A stretch of 64,000 nucleotides of DNA from Acinetobacter sp. A2 (GCF_012371325.1 NZ_JAAZQX010000005.1:1-64000); one strand, 5' to 3'; numbered from the stretch's first letter, positions 9,880-18,749 are shown. Numbers and translations are program-made. The notes: generated by a model not told the origin, from the letters alone.

Positions 9880-9916
9880 AAAGAGGGCATTGATTTTAAA
9901 ATCAGTGCTCTTTTAA
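9880..9916 (+). terminator. Terminator of gor
   Basis: An inverted repeat (AAGAGGGCATTGATTTT with AAAATCAGTGCTCTTTT, few mismatches) ends in a T-run just after the gor stop codon. Confidence 0.75.
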
Positions 9917-10016
9917 TTGGAAGTTACATTTGGATTTTATCAAACGCTATAATTTTAGTATGTGTAATGATGTGTGTTTAGGGGTGTAAGTATCTATTAT
10001 TTATAGTTAATTATAA

Positions 10017-10105
10017 GAAAACCCACCGAAGTGGGCTTGTGCGATCAAACACCATCCATTGTGTTTGTTATATAGTATCACAACCCTAAAATTTAGGTTT
10101 AATTA
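10017..10105 (+). other. Three consecutive hairpins in an intergenic region
   Basis: Three short stem-loops follow one another: CCCAC-CGAA-GTGGG (10021-10034), AAACAC...GTGTTT (about 10049-10069) and AACCCTAAAATTTAGGTTT (about 10083-10101). No gene covers them. They might be part of a small RNA or the end of a transcript. None has a long T-run except weakly. Confidence 0.4.
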
Positions 10106-10162
10106 ATAAATGTGGTATTTGTTTAGCTGAACTTTATAGATAATGTGAAAAGTATTTAAATC

Positions 10163-10173
10163 TATGTTATAAT
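10163..10173 (+). promoter_or_regulatory. Extended -10 promoter
   Basis: TATGTTATAAT contains a perfect TATAAT at 10168-10173 preceded by the TGn extension. There is no good -35 box, as expected for an extended -10 promoter. Transcription would begin near 10180 and give the gene at 10352 a leader of about 170 nucleotides. Confidence 0.5.
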
Positions 10174-10351
10174 GTAACTATACAATAAAAACATATTTAT
10201 TCTCTCGTGGGAATCTCTCAATGTTTTGCATTTTATAACCCTAATATGCAAGCGATTAATATGCGTTGAGATTTGTTGTATCTAAAAATTATACTTACAT
10301 TTTTAATGTGAGCTTTTATCTGTAAATGAATTGGTGTAAATATTGAAAAAA

Positions 10352-10570
10352 ATGGAAAAAGTGCTTGCGAAAGCAGTGAATGGTCGTGAAATTGTGGTGT
10401 CTTTGGTCGCTTCTAAAAAAATGCAAAATACCCGTGAAGGCTTTAAATGGGTGGAAGTGGGTAAGCACGTATTATTGGAATGTGGGCAGGAAATTGAACT
10501 GAATGTAGATGGACGTAGTTTTTATACTGATATCCACGAAATGTTCCGCTTACCACATCGTGTGAATTAA
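10352..10570 (+). CDS. Small hypothetical protein (72 aa)
   Basis: A short, probably cytoplasmic protein of unknown function. It reads as alternating strands, with the conserved-looking text GREIVVSLVASKKMQN and CGQEIELNVDGRSFYTDIHE. The start could be this ATG (MEKVLAK) or a TTG three codons earlier, which has a GGTG site in front. It has an apparent extended -10 promoter with a long leader and a strong terminator downstream, so it looks like a free-standing, well-expressed transcript. Confidence 0.7.
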   Translation: MEKVLAKAVNGREIVVSLVASKKMQNTREGFKWVEVGKHVLLECGQEIELNVDGRSFYTDIHEMFRLPHRVN

Positions 10571-10659
10571 GATTTAGACTGAATTCAATCTAAAAATCTG
10601 CTAAATTTGCCCACGCAAACCCCGTGGTTTAGAAAAGATATTAAAAGTTTGTATCCAGA

Positions 10660-10693
10660 AAAATCCCGCTCATTGATTGAGCGGGATTTTTTT
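10660..10693. terminator. Bidirectional terminator
   Basis: A perfect stem, AAATCCCGCTCA / TGAGCGGGATTT, has an A-run on one side and a T-run on the other. It serves the 72-residue gene (plus) and the universal stress gene (minus). Confidence 0.85.
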
Positions 10694-10732
10694 ATTTGAT
10701 TTTGGCTTTTAGAAATAAAAGCAAGCAATCTA

Positions 10733-11179
10733 TTAAACTTTAACAATTAATACAGGCACTGGCGATTGAGTGAGGACATTCTGTGCAACGCTGCCTAACA
10801 TCATTTTTTTAACGCCAGTACGGCCATGCGAACCCATAATAATCAGGTCTGCACCAATTTCGTTGGCAATTTGAACAATACCTTCAGAAGCTGCAACACC
10901 ACGAATAATTTTAGTGTCTACCTGAATACCTTCACGACTAAACGATTGCTCAATTTCAGCAAGACGATTTTGTGCATTCTGTTCTGCCTGAATGAAATAG
11001 TCCGTGATAGCAGGAGCTACTTTATAGAAATCAACCCCTACAAATGGATCTACAGCGATTACACTCATAATGGTGACAGGGCAATTTAATTCTTTAGCCA
11101 GTGATCTTGCCTGTTCAGCTGCAGCATAAGACATTGGTGATTCATCTACAGGTACAAGTATGTGTTTATAGGTTGTCAT
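10733..11179 (-). CDS. Universal stress protein (UspA family)
   Basis: A 148-residue single-domain UspA protein, a cytoplasmic stress-response factor. The N-terminal HILVPVDESPMSYAA strand and the nucleotide-binding signature GSHGRTGVKKMMLGSVAQNV near the C-terminus match the ATP-binding subgroup. It follows a second family member at 11269-11718 on the same strand with a 90-bp gap. The two are clearly paralogous (same length and motif order), so a tandem duplication is likely. Whether they form one transcript is not certain. Confidence 0.92.
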   Translation of the reverse strand: MTTYKHILVPVDESPMSYAAAEQARSLAKELNCPVTIMSVIAVDPFVGVDFYKVAPAITDYFIQAEQNAQNRLAEIEQSFSREGIQVDTKIIRGVAASEGIVQIANEIGADLIIMGSHGRTGVKKMMLGSVAQNVLTQSPVPVLIVKV

Positions 11180-11268
11180 GGCAAATCCTTGGTTAAATCT
11201 ATAATTAAAAATTATGAAAATCTGTAAGTTATCTTTTTCTGATGTGTTTTGATCAGAAATTATAAGGT

Positions 11269-11718
11269 TTAAGCTTTAATCACAAGCACAGGTAATTCTG
11301 TGTGGCGTAATACATCTGTTGCGAAGCTGCCCAATAATAATTTTTGGAAGCCTTTACGACCGTGTGAGCCCATCACAATTAAATCTGCCTGTGCAGCCTG
11401 AGCGGTTTTAATCACACCTTCTGCAGAAACCAAACCTTCAACTACACGTGTTTCAGCAGTGACCCCCATTTCTTGTGCAATTGCATCTGCGTCATGTAGT
11501 GCTTTTTGTGCATTGGCAGTCGCTTGTACAAAATATTCTTTCATGATTGTAGAGGAATAGTTGTAATAAAAATCTGAATCATTAAATGGGTCTTCGGCAA
11601 CCAAGCTAATTAGCGTGAGTTTACTGTCAAATGCTTTTGCAATTTCAGCAGCATGTTTTACGGCAGAAAAAGAAATTTGTGAACCATCTACAGGAACTAA
11701 AATATTTTGAAAAGACAT
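11269..11718 (-). CDS. Universal stress protein (UspA family), paralogue
   Basis: A 149-residue UspA protein, first of a tandem pair. It begins MSFQNILVPVDGSQISFSAV and carries the ATP-binding motif GSHGRKGFQKLLLGSFATDV. The residues between differ substantially from the neighbour at 10733-11179, so the duplication is old. The region 11719-11959 upstream is AT-rich and should hold its promoter. UspA proteins typically rise in stationary phase or under oxidative stress; no specific operator is visible here. Confidence 0.92.
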   Translation of the reverse strand: MSFQNILVPVDGSQISFSAVKHAAEIAKAFDSKLTLISLVAEDPFNDSDFYYNYSSTIMKEYFVQATANAQKALHDADAIAQEMGVTAETRVVEGLVSAEGVIKTAQAAQADLIVMGSHGRKGFQKLLLGSFATDVLRHTELPVLVIKA

Positions 11719-11959
11719 GCGGGTAACTCCAGAAATTATGATTATTCGCCGTTAACTTATAGATAGCATATAGTCGTTACAGGTTCAATTTAAAATCTGA
11801 AAAATTATTGATAATTCATTTAATTACCTTGTAAATAAAAGTTAAATAAATACTGATTTTAGCGAGGAAAAATGGCGCAGATTAATAAAAGGTTTATTAA
11901 TTTATAGCTTGGATGCATTGCAAATTCTATACTTTTAATTTGAGCTGAATTGGCTTAAA

Positions 11960-12994
11960 TTGCCTGAGTTTACTAAACCTTGTTTTGATAAATACTTGGG
12001 GTGTGCTTTGAGATTTTTGTGGGTGTGTTTGTGTGCTTTGCTTTTAACTGCTTGTCAGACGACTCAGCAAAATAGTCGCATTATTGCCAGCGCATTTAAT
12101 CTTAGCACTGGTTTGCAACAAAAAATTATGGATCGTTATGCGCCCAAAGACATATTGGTTCAGCGTGATTTGGTCTATGCAGCCCAAAGTCATTTAACTT
12201 TTGATTTATATCAGTCCAGTCAATTTTCAGATTTAGCCAAGCGTCCAACCATTGTTTGGATACATGGTGGTGGATGGATTGCAGGTTCAAAAGCACATGC
12301 ACGTGGTTATTTTAAATTATTGGCAGAACAGGGTTTTAATGTCGTTGCCGTGCAATATCAGTTTGCACCTGATGCAACATATCCGACTCAGTTGCAACAA
12401 ATTGATCAGGCTTTACAGCACTTAACTCAATATGCTCAGCAATACCACATTAACCCTCAGCAACTATATTTAGCGGGTGATTCGGCTGGTGCAAATTTGG
12501 CAAGTCATTATGCAGCATTGCTGAGTAATCCACAGTTTGCACAACAGTCAGACTTTAAACCTTCTATTCAACTAAAACAGGTCAAAGGATTAATTTTGCA
12601 TTGTGGAATTTACGATTTAAACGCTTTTGTCGAAACAGCACCTGATGAAATGAATATTGTGGAGTGGGGTGTATATAATTTGGTGCAAGCCTATACGGGA
12701 GAGCGTAAACAGGACAGTGAGTTTTTAGCGCAAATTTCCCCAATACAGCATTTAACTGCAGATTATCCTGCAGTTTTCATTAGTGGCGGTAATAAAGATT
12801 TTTTAACGGAAACCCAATCTATGCCAATGCTACGTGCGTTGCAACAGTTCAAGATTCCTGTCACCACAGCGTTTTATCCTGAGAGCAAATCATGGCTTAT
12901 CCATGAATATCAATTTTTTATGCACCAAAAAGAAAGTCAGCAGACCTTTGCGAAAACGGTGGAATTTATCCTAAGTACTACAGATCAGGATTGA
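11960..12994 (+). CDS. Lipoprotein alpha/beta hydrolase (esterase/lipase-like)
   Basis: A predicted membrane-anchored esterase of the BD-FAE / hormone-sensitive-lipase type. It has a hydrophobic signal ending in the lipobox LLTAC, an oxyanion-hole motif IHGGGWIAGSK, a nucleophile elbow GDSAGAN and a C-terminal His in LIHEYQFF. About 344 residues. The start is uncertain: a TTG at 11960, or a TTG at 12008 with GGGGTG just upstream that would give a more typical short signal peptide. The natural substrate is unknown; short acyl esters are the family default. It converges on the broken benE gene. Confidence 0.85.
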   Translation: MPEFTKPCFDKYLGCALRFLWVCLCALLLTACQTTQQNSRIIASAFNLSTGLQQKIMDRYAPKDILVQRDLVYAAQSHLTFDLYQSSQFSDLAKRPTIVWIHGGGWIAGSKAHARGYFKLLAEQGFNVVAVQYQFAPDATYPTQLQQIDQALQHLTQYAQQYHINPQQLYLAGDSAGANLASHYAALLSNPQFAQQSDFKPSIQLKQVKGLILHCGIYDLNAFVETAPDEMNIVEWGVYNLVQAYTGERKQDSEFLAQISPIQHLTADYPAVFISGGNKDFLTETQSMPMLRALQQFKIPVTTAFYPESKSWLIHEYQFFMHQKESQQTFAKTVEFILSTTDQD

Positions 12995-13931
12995 TAGGTG
13001 TATTTGGTATGAATCAATAATCAAAGCAGTCATTTAGTTTTTGGCATGTTTAAACTTAAAAATGCTTAAAACCACAAAACCAAAAATCAGCCCCCAAAAT
13101 GCTGAACCAATACCAAAAAATTGAACACCAGAGGCGCTAAATAAAAAGGTCAGTAATGCCGCTTCTCGTTCCGTGGTATTTTGAAAGGCAAGGGCGATGT
13201 TGTGTCCAATCGTACCCAACAAGGCAATACCAGCCAAAGCAGTAATAAAAACAGCGGGGAATGACATTAGCAAACTGGTTAATGTGGCAGCAAAAATCCC
13301 CATCAGGATATAACACAAGCCACAGCTGATTCCTGCAATATAGCGCTTTCTTGAATCGGGATGTGATTGATCATCCAAACTAATTGCGGCACTAATTGCA
13401 GCAATATTGACGCTAAAACAGCCAAAAGGTGCAAACAGCTCTTGTGCCGTACCTGTCCAGCCAATTAAATGACGTACATGCGGGGTATAGCCATAACTTT
13501 TAATCATGGCCAGCCCTGGCAAATATTGTGATGCCATGTTTATTACAAATAAGGGCAACGCTAAGCCAAAAATCGCTGACAAGCTGAATTCAGGTTGCAT
13601 CCAAACAGGTTGGGCAAGTCCCCATTGCACATTAGGGATTTGGAACTGTAAAAAAAAACCAGGCATAAAGCTACCCCAATTAGCACCGTTAAAACAAAGC
13701 TATAACGTGGACTAAAGCGTTTGGCCAATACATAGCCTGCCAATAAACACAGAATAAAGGCCCATGCCTCTTGTAAACTGGTGAATAACGCCACACCAAA
13801 CTTGAGTAATACGCCTGCCAGCATGGCGCTAGTTAAACTTTGTGGAATGGTATTGAGTACTTTTTCAAAAATACCTAAGAAGCCTAAAACTGCAGTCAGT
13901 ATCCCGCACAGTAAGTTGACAAAAATAACTA

Positions 13932-14991
13932 AACATGCGAAAAGACATTTTTGGTTAAACGATGTTTGCACATGCCACGGATTGTTACCGTCCCACTCAG
14001 CTTAGAACAGCGTGCACAACTAATGCTCCTGACCAAGCATGCAGCACATTGGCGTGAAAGACAACGTGCCCAAACTATTCTCTGGCTTTCCGAAGGTAAA
14101 ACTGTTGCCGAAGTTGCTGCGTTACAAGAGCGTATCCCAGAAACCATAAGGCTACAACGCCGACCTTGGGAGCTACATCAGTTTGAATCGATTCAAGAAG
14201 GTCATCGCTCAGGCCGTCCCAATACACTGACATCAAACTATCAGGCTCAAATCTTAGAGTGGGTCAACACAAGCCCACTCAATGCAGAACAAATCCGAGT
14301 CAAACTGCATGAAAAACACGGTGTGTCCGTGTCTGTTGAAACTATTCGCAAGTTTTTGCGAGATTCAGGCATGGTCTTCAAACGCACCCGCCACAGCTTG
14401 AAAAAAAAGAGACCCGACCGCATTTGGACAAGCGCAACAGCAAATTGAAGCATTACGTGAGCAAGCGGCACGTGGTGAAATTGTATTGGGCTATGTCGAC
14501 GAAACAGGATTTTCGGCTACGCCAGATAACCGTTATGCATGGACAAAGATAGGCGATGTTCATGCGGTTGATGCTGTAAGACTAAAGCGAGTTAATGTGA
14601 TGGGTTGTCTCCTGTCAACGGGTCATCTGATCACCAGTTGCCTACAGGAGTCCGTTAACAGTCGCTGGTTTTATGCCTATTTGATGGGTGTAGCAGCACA
14701 GGTGAAACGCAGCTATCAAGTTCCTTTGGTGTTGATTGTTGACAATGCCTCGATTCATCGCAGCAAACAGATGGTAGATTGGCGCAAGCTTCTTGTACAA
14801 GAGTATTCAACGACTTTGTATTTTCTACCTGCGTATAGTCCTGAGCTGAATAGAATTGAGATGGTTTGGAAGCAGATGAAGTATAACTGGCGGGATTTTA
14901 AGGTAATGAAGGCAGATCAAATAGAGCGTTGGGTTGGGCAGATTTCAAAGGGTTTTGGTAATGAATACATGTTTACTTTTTAGTTGATACT
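13932..14991 (+). mobile_element. IS630-type insertion sequence
   Basis: About 1.06 kb inserted in benE, the usual size for this family. The ends are inferred, not proven: taking TA at 13930-13931 and at 14992-14993 as the duplicated target restores the benE frame exactly. IS630 elements are known to duplicate TA. The terminal repeats that result are only weakly similar, so the outer bases may be off by a few. The transposase it carries is split into two frames. Confidence 0.8.
13972..14983 (+). CDS. IS630-family transposase, two frames
   Basis: A DDE transposase with an N-terminal helix-turn-helix region (MPRIVTVPLSLEQRAQL... then GKTVAEVAAL) in frame 1 up to 14448, and the catalytic half in another frame to 14983. 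Catalytic blocks are GYVDETGF, VDNASIHRSKQM and YSPELNRIEMVW. The frames change at a run of eight A's (14401-14408). With seven A's the protein would read LKKRDPTAFGQAQQQIEAL without interruption. Either the copy is frameshifted, or expression depends on slippage in the run as in some IS elements. The sequence cannot decide between these. Confidence 0.8.
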
Positions 14992-15366
14992 TAAAAATGC
15001 ACCAATGGCTTCATGTAGACTATATCCGCTGCCTGTGGCAATAATGAGTGCCAATCCCGCAGTAGACCATGATGTCGCGACAGGATATTTAAATTTCCAC
15101 GATAAAATTAGCCCACTTAAGCCAATACCTAAACCGAGTGCCCAAAACCAAGAACTGATTTGTGCTGAGTTTGCACCTAGAATTTGGGCGGCTTGAATCA
15201 CCAATACAGCAGATACACTGATTCCTACCAAGAAGGTAATAAAGCCAGCAAATACTGCAGGCACAGAAAAGTCACTTAAAAGTTTTTGCATGAGTTCTTA
15301 GAGTTATTTTCAATTACAGCGTGATGATACACATTTGAACAAGTAGTCAAAAGTGTTTTTGAAATT

Positions 15367-16053
15367 TTATAAGGTCGATGTCGCCAGTCTAAAGCCAAAT
15401 CCGCAGAACAGTAGCCCAATCACAGCCACGCAAAATGCGGCAATTTTATAGCGTTGATTAAAATAGCTGGCCAATTTTACCCCAGAGAAAATCAGTAGCG
15501 ATAAATATCCCATACTAATGATTTGCAAGACGATAGCCAAGATAGCAAAACTGAGCATTGGGTGAGCATAATGAGGATGAACAAATTGCACAAAAAACGA
15601 TAAATAAAACAAAATAGCCTTAGGATTAATCACGCTAATCATCAAGGCTGTACGATAAGGATGTATCTGTGCTGTTTGTTCGGGGCTGATCGTGGTCGTT
15701 GTAGGTGGCGCAGCTGCAGATGATGCAAGTTTTATTCGAAAAATTGGAAACCATGTTTTATAGGCTGCCATCAGCAGTTTGATACCTAAATAGCCTAAGT
15801 AGAGCGCACCAACAACTTTTAATAAGGTGAATAGCCATGGAAAAGCATGTAATAAAGATGCTGCCCCAAGAATCGTGCATAAAATTAAAATCAGATCGCC
15901 AGTGAACACACCTAGTGCAGCGGCATAACCTGTGCGGATGCCAAAACGTGAGGCCACAGACATCACATACAAAGAGTTTGGGCCAGGTAAAAGCACAATT
16001 AATGTCGTGCCAATGATGAATGTGCTGAGGTCTGTAATACCAAACACTGCCAA
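15367..16053 (-). CDS. LysE/RhtB-family amino-acid exporter (LeuE-like)
   Basis: An inner-membrane exporter of 228 residues with about six membrane helices. The family motif region is LPGPNSLYVMSVASRFGIRTG, shared with LeuE and RhtB, followed by GALYLGYLGIKLL. Such proteins export amino acids or derivatives such as leucine and homoserine. The exact substrate cannot be read from the sequence. A hydrophilic loop of about 30 residues around position 115-135, containing SSAAAPPTTTT, is more Pro/Ala/Thr-rich than usual. It lies downstream of tal, separated by a terminator. Confidence 0.85.
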   Translation of the reverse strand: MAVFGITDLSTFIIGTTLIVLLPGPNSLYVMSVASRFGIRTGYAAALGVFTGDLILILCTILGAASLLHAFPWLFTLLKVVGALYLGYLGIKLLMAAYKTWFPIFRIKLASSAAAPPTTTTISPEQTAQIHPYRTALMISVINPKAILFYLSFFVQFVHPHYAHPMLSFAILAIVLQIISMGYLSLLIFSGVKLASYFNQRYKIAAFCVAVIGLLFCGFGFRLATSTL

Positions 16054-16062
16054 CTCATCCCA

Positions 16063-16099
16063 ATAAAAAACCGATGTTGGATTATAGCAACATCGGTTA
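16063..16099 (-). terminator. Terminator of tal
   Basis: On the minus strand, AACCGATGTTG pairs with CAACATCGGTT across a short loop and runs into TTTTTTATT. It ends the transaldolase transcript. Confidence 0.8.
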
Positions 16100-16145
16100 A
16101 GCGGCTTACTAAATATTATGGATGATACGTGGTTTAGCTTAAAGA

Positions 16146-17132
16146 TTAAGCTTTAATGTCTACATCTAAACCAAACGACTGGCGTAATAGGGTGGCAAGT
16201 TGCTCACGCGCTTTAATAAAGCCATCAATCCCACCTTGCAATAATTGAAAGGCCATTAAGTCAGCTTCAAGCTGTGCTTTAAATTGCTCTTTTTCAATGG
16301 CAGCAAGTGGTTCTGCCTGAACTTGAATGTCATCTGCAGATAATGCAGCGAGTACTTCACGCTCATCAGCTTCAAGTTCTGCCAATAAATTTGGTGCAAC
16401 AGTGAGTAAGTCACAGCCTGCTAAAGCCAACACTTGATCAACACTACGGAAACTTGCCCCCATAATTTCAGTCTGTACTTGATGCTGTTTGTAGAATTGA
16501 TAAATTTTCTTCACTGAAAGTACGCCCGGATCTTTTTCAATTGGGTAATACATGACATTTTCAGCTTTTTTATACCAATCTAGAATACGACCTACAAATG
16601 GTGAAATCAGGGTGACTTTGGCATCTGCACAGGCATGTGCTTGATGCAAACCAAACAATAAGGTTAGATTGGTATGAATTCCTTCAGCTTCCAATACTTT
16701 TGCGGCTTGGATTCCTTCCCACGTTGAAGCAATTTTAATCAGAATACGGTCTGAAGAAATACCATAAGCATCATATAACGCCAATAATGCTTTGGCTTTG
16801 GCGATGGTCGCTTCTGTGTCATAAGACAAAGATGCATCTACTTCCGTTGAAACACGCCCCTCAATGAGCTTTAAAATTTCAACACCAAATTTGACCGTTA
16901 AAATATCAATGCTGCGTTCAACCAGTGCATCGCCTGTATAGTTTTCTGATTTAGCTTGTTCAAATGCTGCTTCAATTAAGGCTTTATTTTCAGGTTGATT
17001 GGCTGCAGCAGTAATTAAAGATGGGTTGGTGGTCGCATCCAAAGGACGAAACTTTTCAATCGCAGCTAAGTCGCTACTGTCTGCAACAATTGTGGTTAAG
17101 TTTTTTAATTGGTGTAAGGCTGTCTGGGTCAT
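16146..17132 (-). CDS. tal: Transaldolase
   Basis: An enzyme of the non-oxidative pentose phosphate pathway, moving a dihydroxyacetone unit from sedoheptulose 7-phosphate to glyceraldehyde 3-phosphate. The 328-residue length is typical of the TalA/TalB type. The Schiff-base lysine is Lys133 in ILIKIASTWEGI. DATTNPSLI near residue 32 and TLLFGLHQAHACADA are also conserved. In organisms like Acinetobacter that lack a complete classical glycolysis for sugars, it mainly supplies pentose and erythrose phosphates. It is transcribed alone, with a hairpin terminator downstream. Confidence 0.96.
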   Translation of the reverse strand: MTQTALHQLKNLTTIVADSSDLAAIEKFRPLDATTNPSLITAAANQPENKALIEAAFEQAKSENYTGDALVERSIDILTVKFGVEILKLIEGRVSTEVDASLSYDTEATIAKAKALLALYDAYGISSDRILIKIASTWEGIQAAKVLEAEGIHTNLTLLFGLHQAHACADAKVTLISPFVGRILDWYKKAENVMYYPIEKDPGVLSVKKIYQFYKQHQVQTEIMGASFRSVDQVLALAGCDLLTVAPNLLAELEADEREVLAALSADDIQVQAEPLAAIEKEQFKAQLEADLMAFQLLQGGIDGFIKAREQLATLLRQSFGLDVDIKA

Positions 17133-17221
17133 GCGAGATCTAGTTCTTAGGTTAATGCTTATACATTCAGTTATATCACAAACAGCTTTTAACCCAAGTC
17201 AAAAGCGGCCGAGTTTATAGA

Positions 17222-18112
17222 TTATTTGCCAGTTTTTCTCAGATTTCGGACGTGATTAATCAAAAAATGAGCAGCAGCACCCAGTTGGCTTTCCCGACTC
17301 CAGACTAAATCGACAAAATATTCAAATTTCGGTGTGAAGTCGAGCAATTGCAAAATCTTCAATTCGGTTTGCAATTCGGGATATTCATTTAGCATTTCTA
17401 AGGGCAGGACACCCCAGCCTAAACCCTGTTTAATCATGCTGCAGGCAGAGTGATGATTGTCGGTACGCCAATACTGTTTAGAGAACAATAATTCAGGTTT
17501 AATCTGTTGATCACGGCTGGCCACCACAATTTGCCGACTCTGTGCAATTTGCTCAAAACTCACCTGAGATAAAGCAGCCAATGCGGTGTGTTTGGCCGCA
17601 ACAGGTACTAAAACTTCGCGCTTTAACTCAACAAATTGTTCACTGCTTTGTAATTGTTCACGTTCAAACATAAATGCTAAATCGGCTGCTTGGGTCATGA
17701 GCAGCTGTAGTGCATCTTCTTGCGGGGCAGAGAAAATATTGATCTGTAATTCTGGAAATTGCTGTTCTAACAGCACAATATAATCTGTCCAGCGTGTGTG
17801 TAGTAATTCAGACACCACCACAATATTTAAATGTGATTCGAGTCCTGAGCTGAGGGCAAAAGCATGCTGCTTCCATTGTTTCATTTCGATAAGCAGTTGT
17901 TTGCTTTTTTCATACAAGATCTGGGCTTGTGGAGTGGGAATAGGTTCACGCCCAACTCGCTCAAACAGATTTAAGTCTAAATCAATTTCTAAATTGGCTA
18001 TCGACATACTGACTGCAGACGGTACTTTATTTAATTTACGTGCAGCTGCGGAAAAAGAACCCATTTCCATGACAGTTATAAAAATAATCAGCTGATCTTG
18101 GTTGATATTCAT
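17222..18112 (-). CDS. aceR: LysR-type regulator, AceR-like
   Basis: A transcriptional activator of 296 residues with an N-terminal winged helix-turn-helix (MGSFSAAARKLNKVPSAVSM, then LFERVGREPIPT) and a C-terminal effector domain. It is divergent from a PACE exporter, exactly the arrangement of aceR and aceI in Acinetobacter, where AceR responds to chlorhexidine. The start MNINQDQLI is preferred over an ATG six codons earlier because it matches the AceR N-terminus as I recall it. The assignment rests on context and remembered similarity; an alignment would confirm it. Confidence 0.85.
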   Translation of the reverse strand: MNINQDQLIIFITVMEMGSFSAAARKLNKVPSAVSMSIANLEIDLDLNLFERVGREPIPTPQAQILYEKSKQLLIEMKQWKQHAFALSSGLESHLNIVVVSELLHTRWTDYIVLLEQQFPELQINIFSAPQEDALQLLMTQAADLAFMFEREQLQSSEQFVELKREVLVPVAAKHTALAALSQVSFEQIAQSRQIVVASRDQQIKPELLFSKQYWRTDNHHSACSMIKQGLGWGVLPLEMLNEYPELQTELKILQLLDFTPKFEYFVDLVWSRESQLGAAAHFLINHVRNLRKTGK

Positions 18113-18146
18113 TATTGGTACTTGATTCATCTTTCAATATTATTGA

Positions 18147-18179
18147 TAGATTCTAACTCGAACGTTCAAAACTATGAAC
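18147..18179. promoter_or_regulatory. Candidate AceR operator between aceR and aceI
   Basis: The short divergent gap holds several symmetric blocks: TAGATTCTA (18147-18155), GAACGTTC (18160-18167), and GTTC-N8-GAAC (18164-18179). LysR regulators bind such imperfect dyads upstream of the target. Which block is used cannot be decided by eye. Confidence 0.45.
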
Positions 18180-18219
18180 ATAAAATACTCCTCAGTATTT
18201 AACGTCATTGAGTGGGATC

Positions 18220-18648
18220 ATGTTAATTTCCAAAAGAAGATTGCTACATGCGCTGAGCTATGAAGTAGTTTTATTAATTATTATTGCTTTGGCACTTAGT
18301 TTTGTATTTGAAATGCCCATGCAAGTTACTGGTGGTTTAGGTATTGCAATGGCAGTGACTTCGGTGCTTTGGAATATGCTGTTTAATCATTATTTTGAAA
18401 AGTTTGAAGCCAAACACAAACTCAATAGAACCTTGAAAATACGGGTATTACATGCCGTAGGTTTTGAAGGCGGACTGATGCTCGCGACCATTCCAATGGT
18501 GGCCTATGCCTTACAAATGTCGATCGGGCAGGCGATTTTAGTTGATTTGGTGATGACGCTCAGCATTTTGGTCTATACCTTTATTTTCCAATATTGCTAT
18601 GACCATATTGAGGCTAAATTAGGTTATGCACCTCAATACCGCACATAA
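18220..18648 (+). CDS. aceI: PACE-family efflux pump, AceI-like
   Basis: A small proton-coupled efflux protein of the inner membrane, 142 residues with four helices as two repeated pairs. The PACE (bacterial transmembrane pair) family exports chlorhexidine and related biocides or polyamines. It begins MLISKRRLLHALSYE, with Glu15 matching the essential acidic residue of AceI. WNMLFNHYFEKFE closes the first pair and FQYCYDHIEAK the second. GAGTGGG precedes the ATG. It is divergent from its likely regulator and ends at a bidirectional terminator. Confidence 0.92.
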   Translation: MLISKRRLLHALSYEVVLLIIIALALSFVFEMPMQVTGGLGIAMAVTSVLWNMLFNHYFEKFEAKHKLNRTLKIRVLHAVGFEGGLMLATIPMVAYALQMSIGQAILVDLVMTLSILVYTFIFQYCYDHIEAKLGYAPQYRT

Positions 18649-18694
18649 ACTAGAAGCGACTACTTGTGTCGTTGCAGTAGGTGCCACACAATAG

Positions 18695-18723
18695 AAAAAG
18701 CCACTTGCAAAGTGGCTTTTATT
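18695..18723. terminator. Bidirectional terminator between aceI and the thiolase gene
   Basis: A strong stem, AAAAGCCACTT / AAGTGGCTTTT, with A and T runs on the two sides lies between converging genes. Confidence 0.85.
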
Positions 18724-18749
18724 TGAATCTAAATCAGGTTAAGACAGAA

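Larger units (their letters stand above)
13034..15291 (-). pseudogene. benE: benE-type benzoate/H+ symporter, disrupted
   Basis: Three pieces of one BenE-family membrane carrier lie in order. The N-terminus (about 100 codons, to GYSLHEAIGAFL) spans 14992-15291. The middle (LVIFVNLLCGILTAV onward) runs from 13932 down to about 13660. The C-terminus (FFLQFQIPNVQWGL onward) ends at 13034. An IS630-type element separates the first two. Removing 13932-14993 and keeping one TA rejoins them in frame as GAFL-VIFV. The middle and last pieces are in different frames, changing at a run of nine A's (13650-13658). Intact length would be near 400 residues, normal for BenE. No other ben genes are present. 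Confidence 0.85.

Noticed and set aside
9935..10160. Possible tRNA or rRNA gene in the AT-rich gap
   Set aside because: The hairpins do not form a cloverleaf and there is no acceptor or anticodon arm arrangement.
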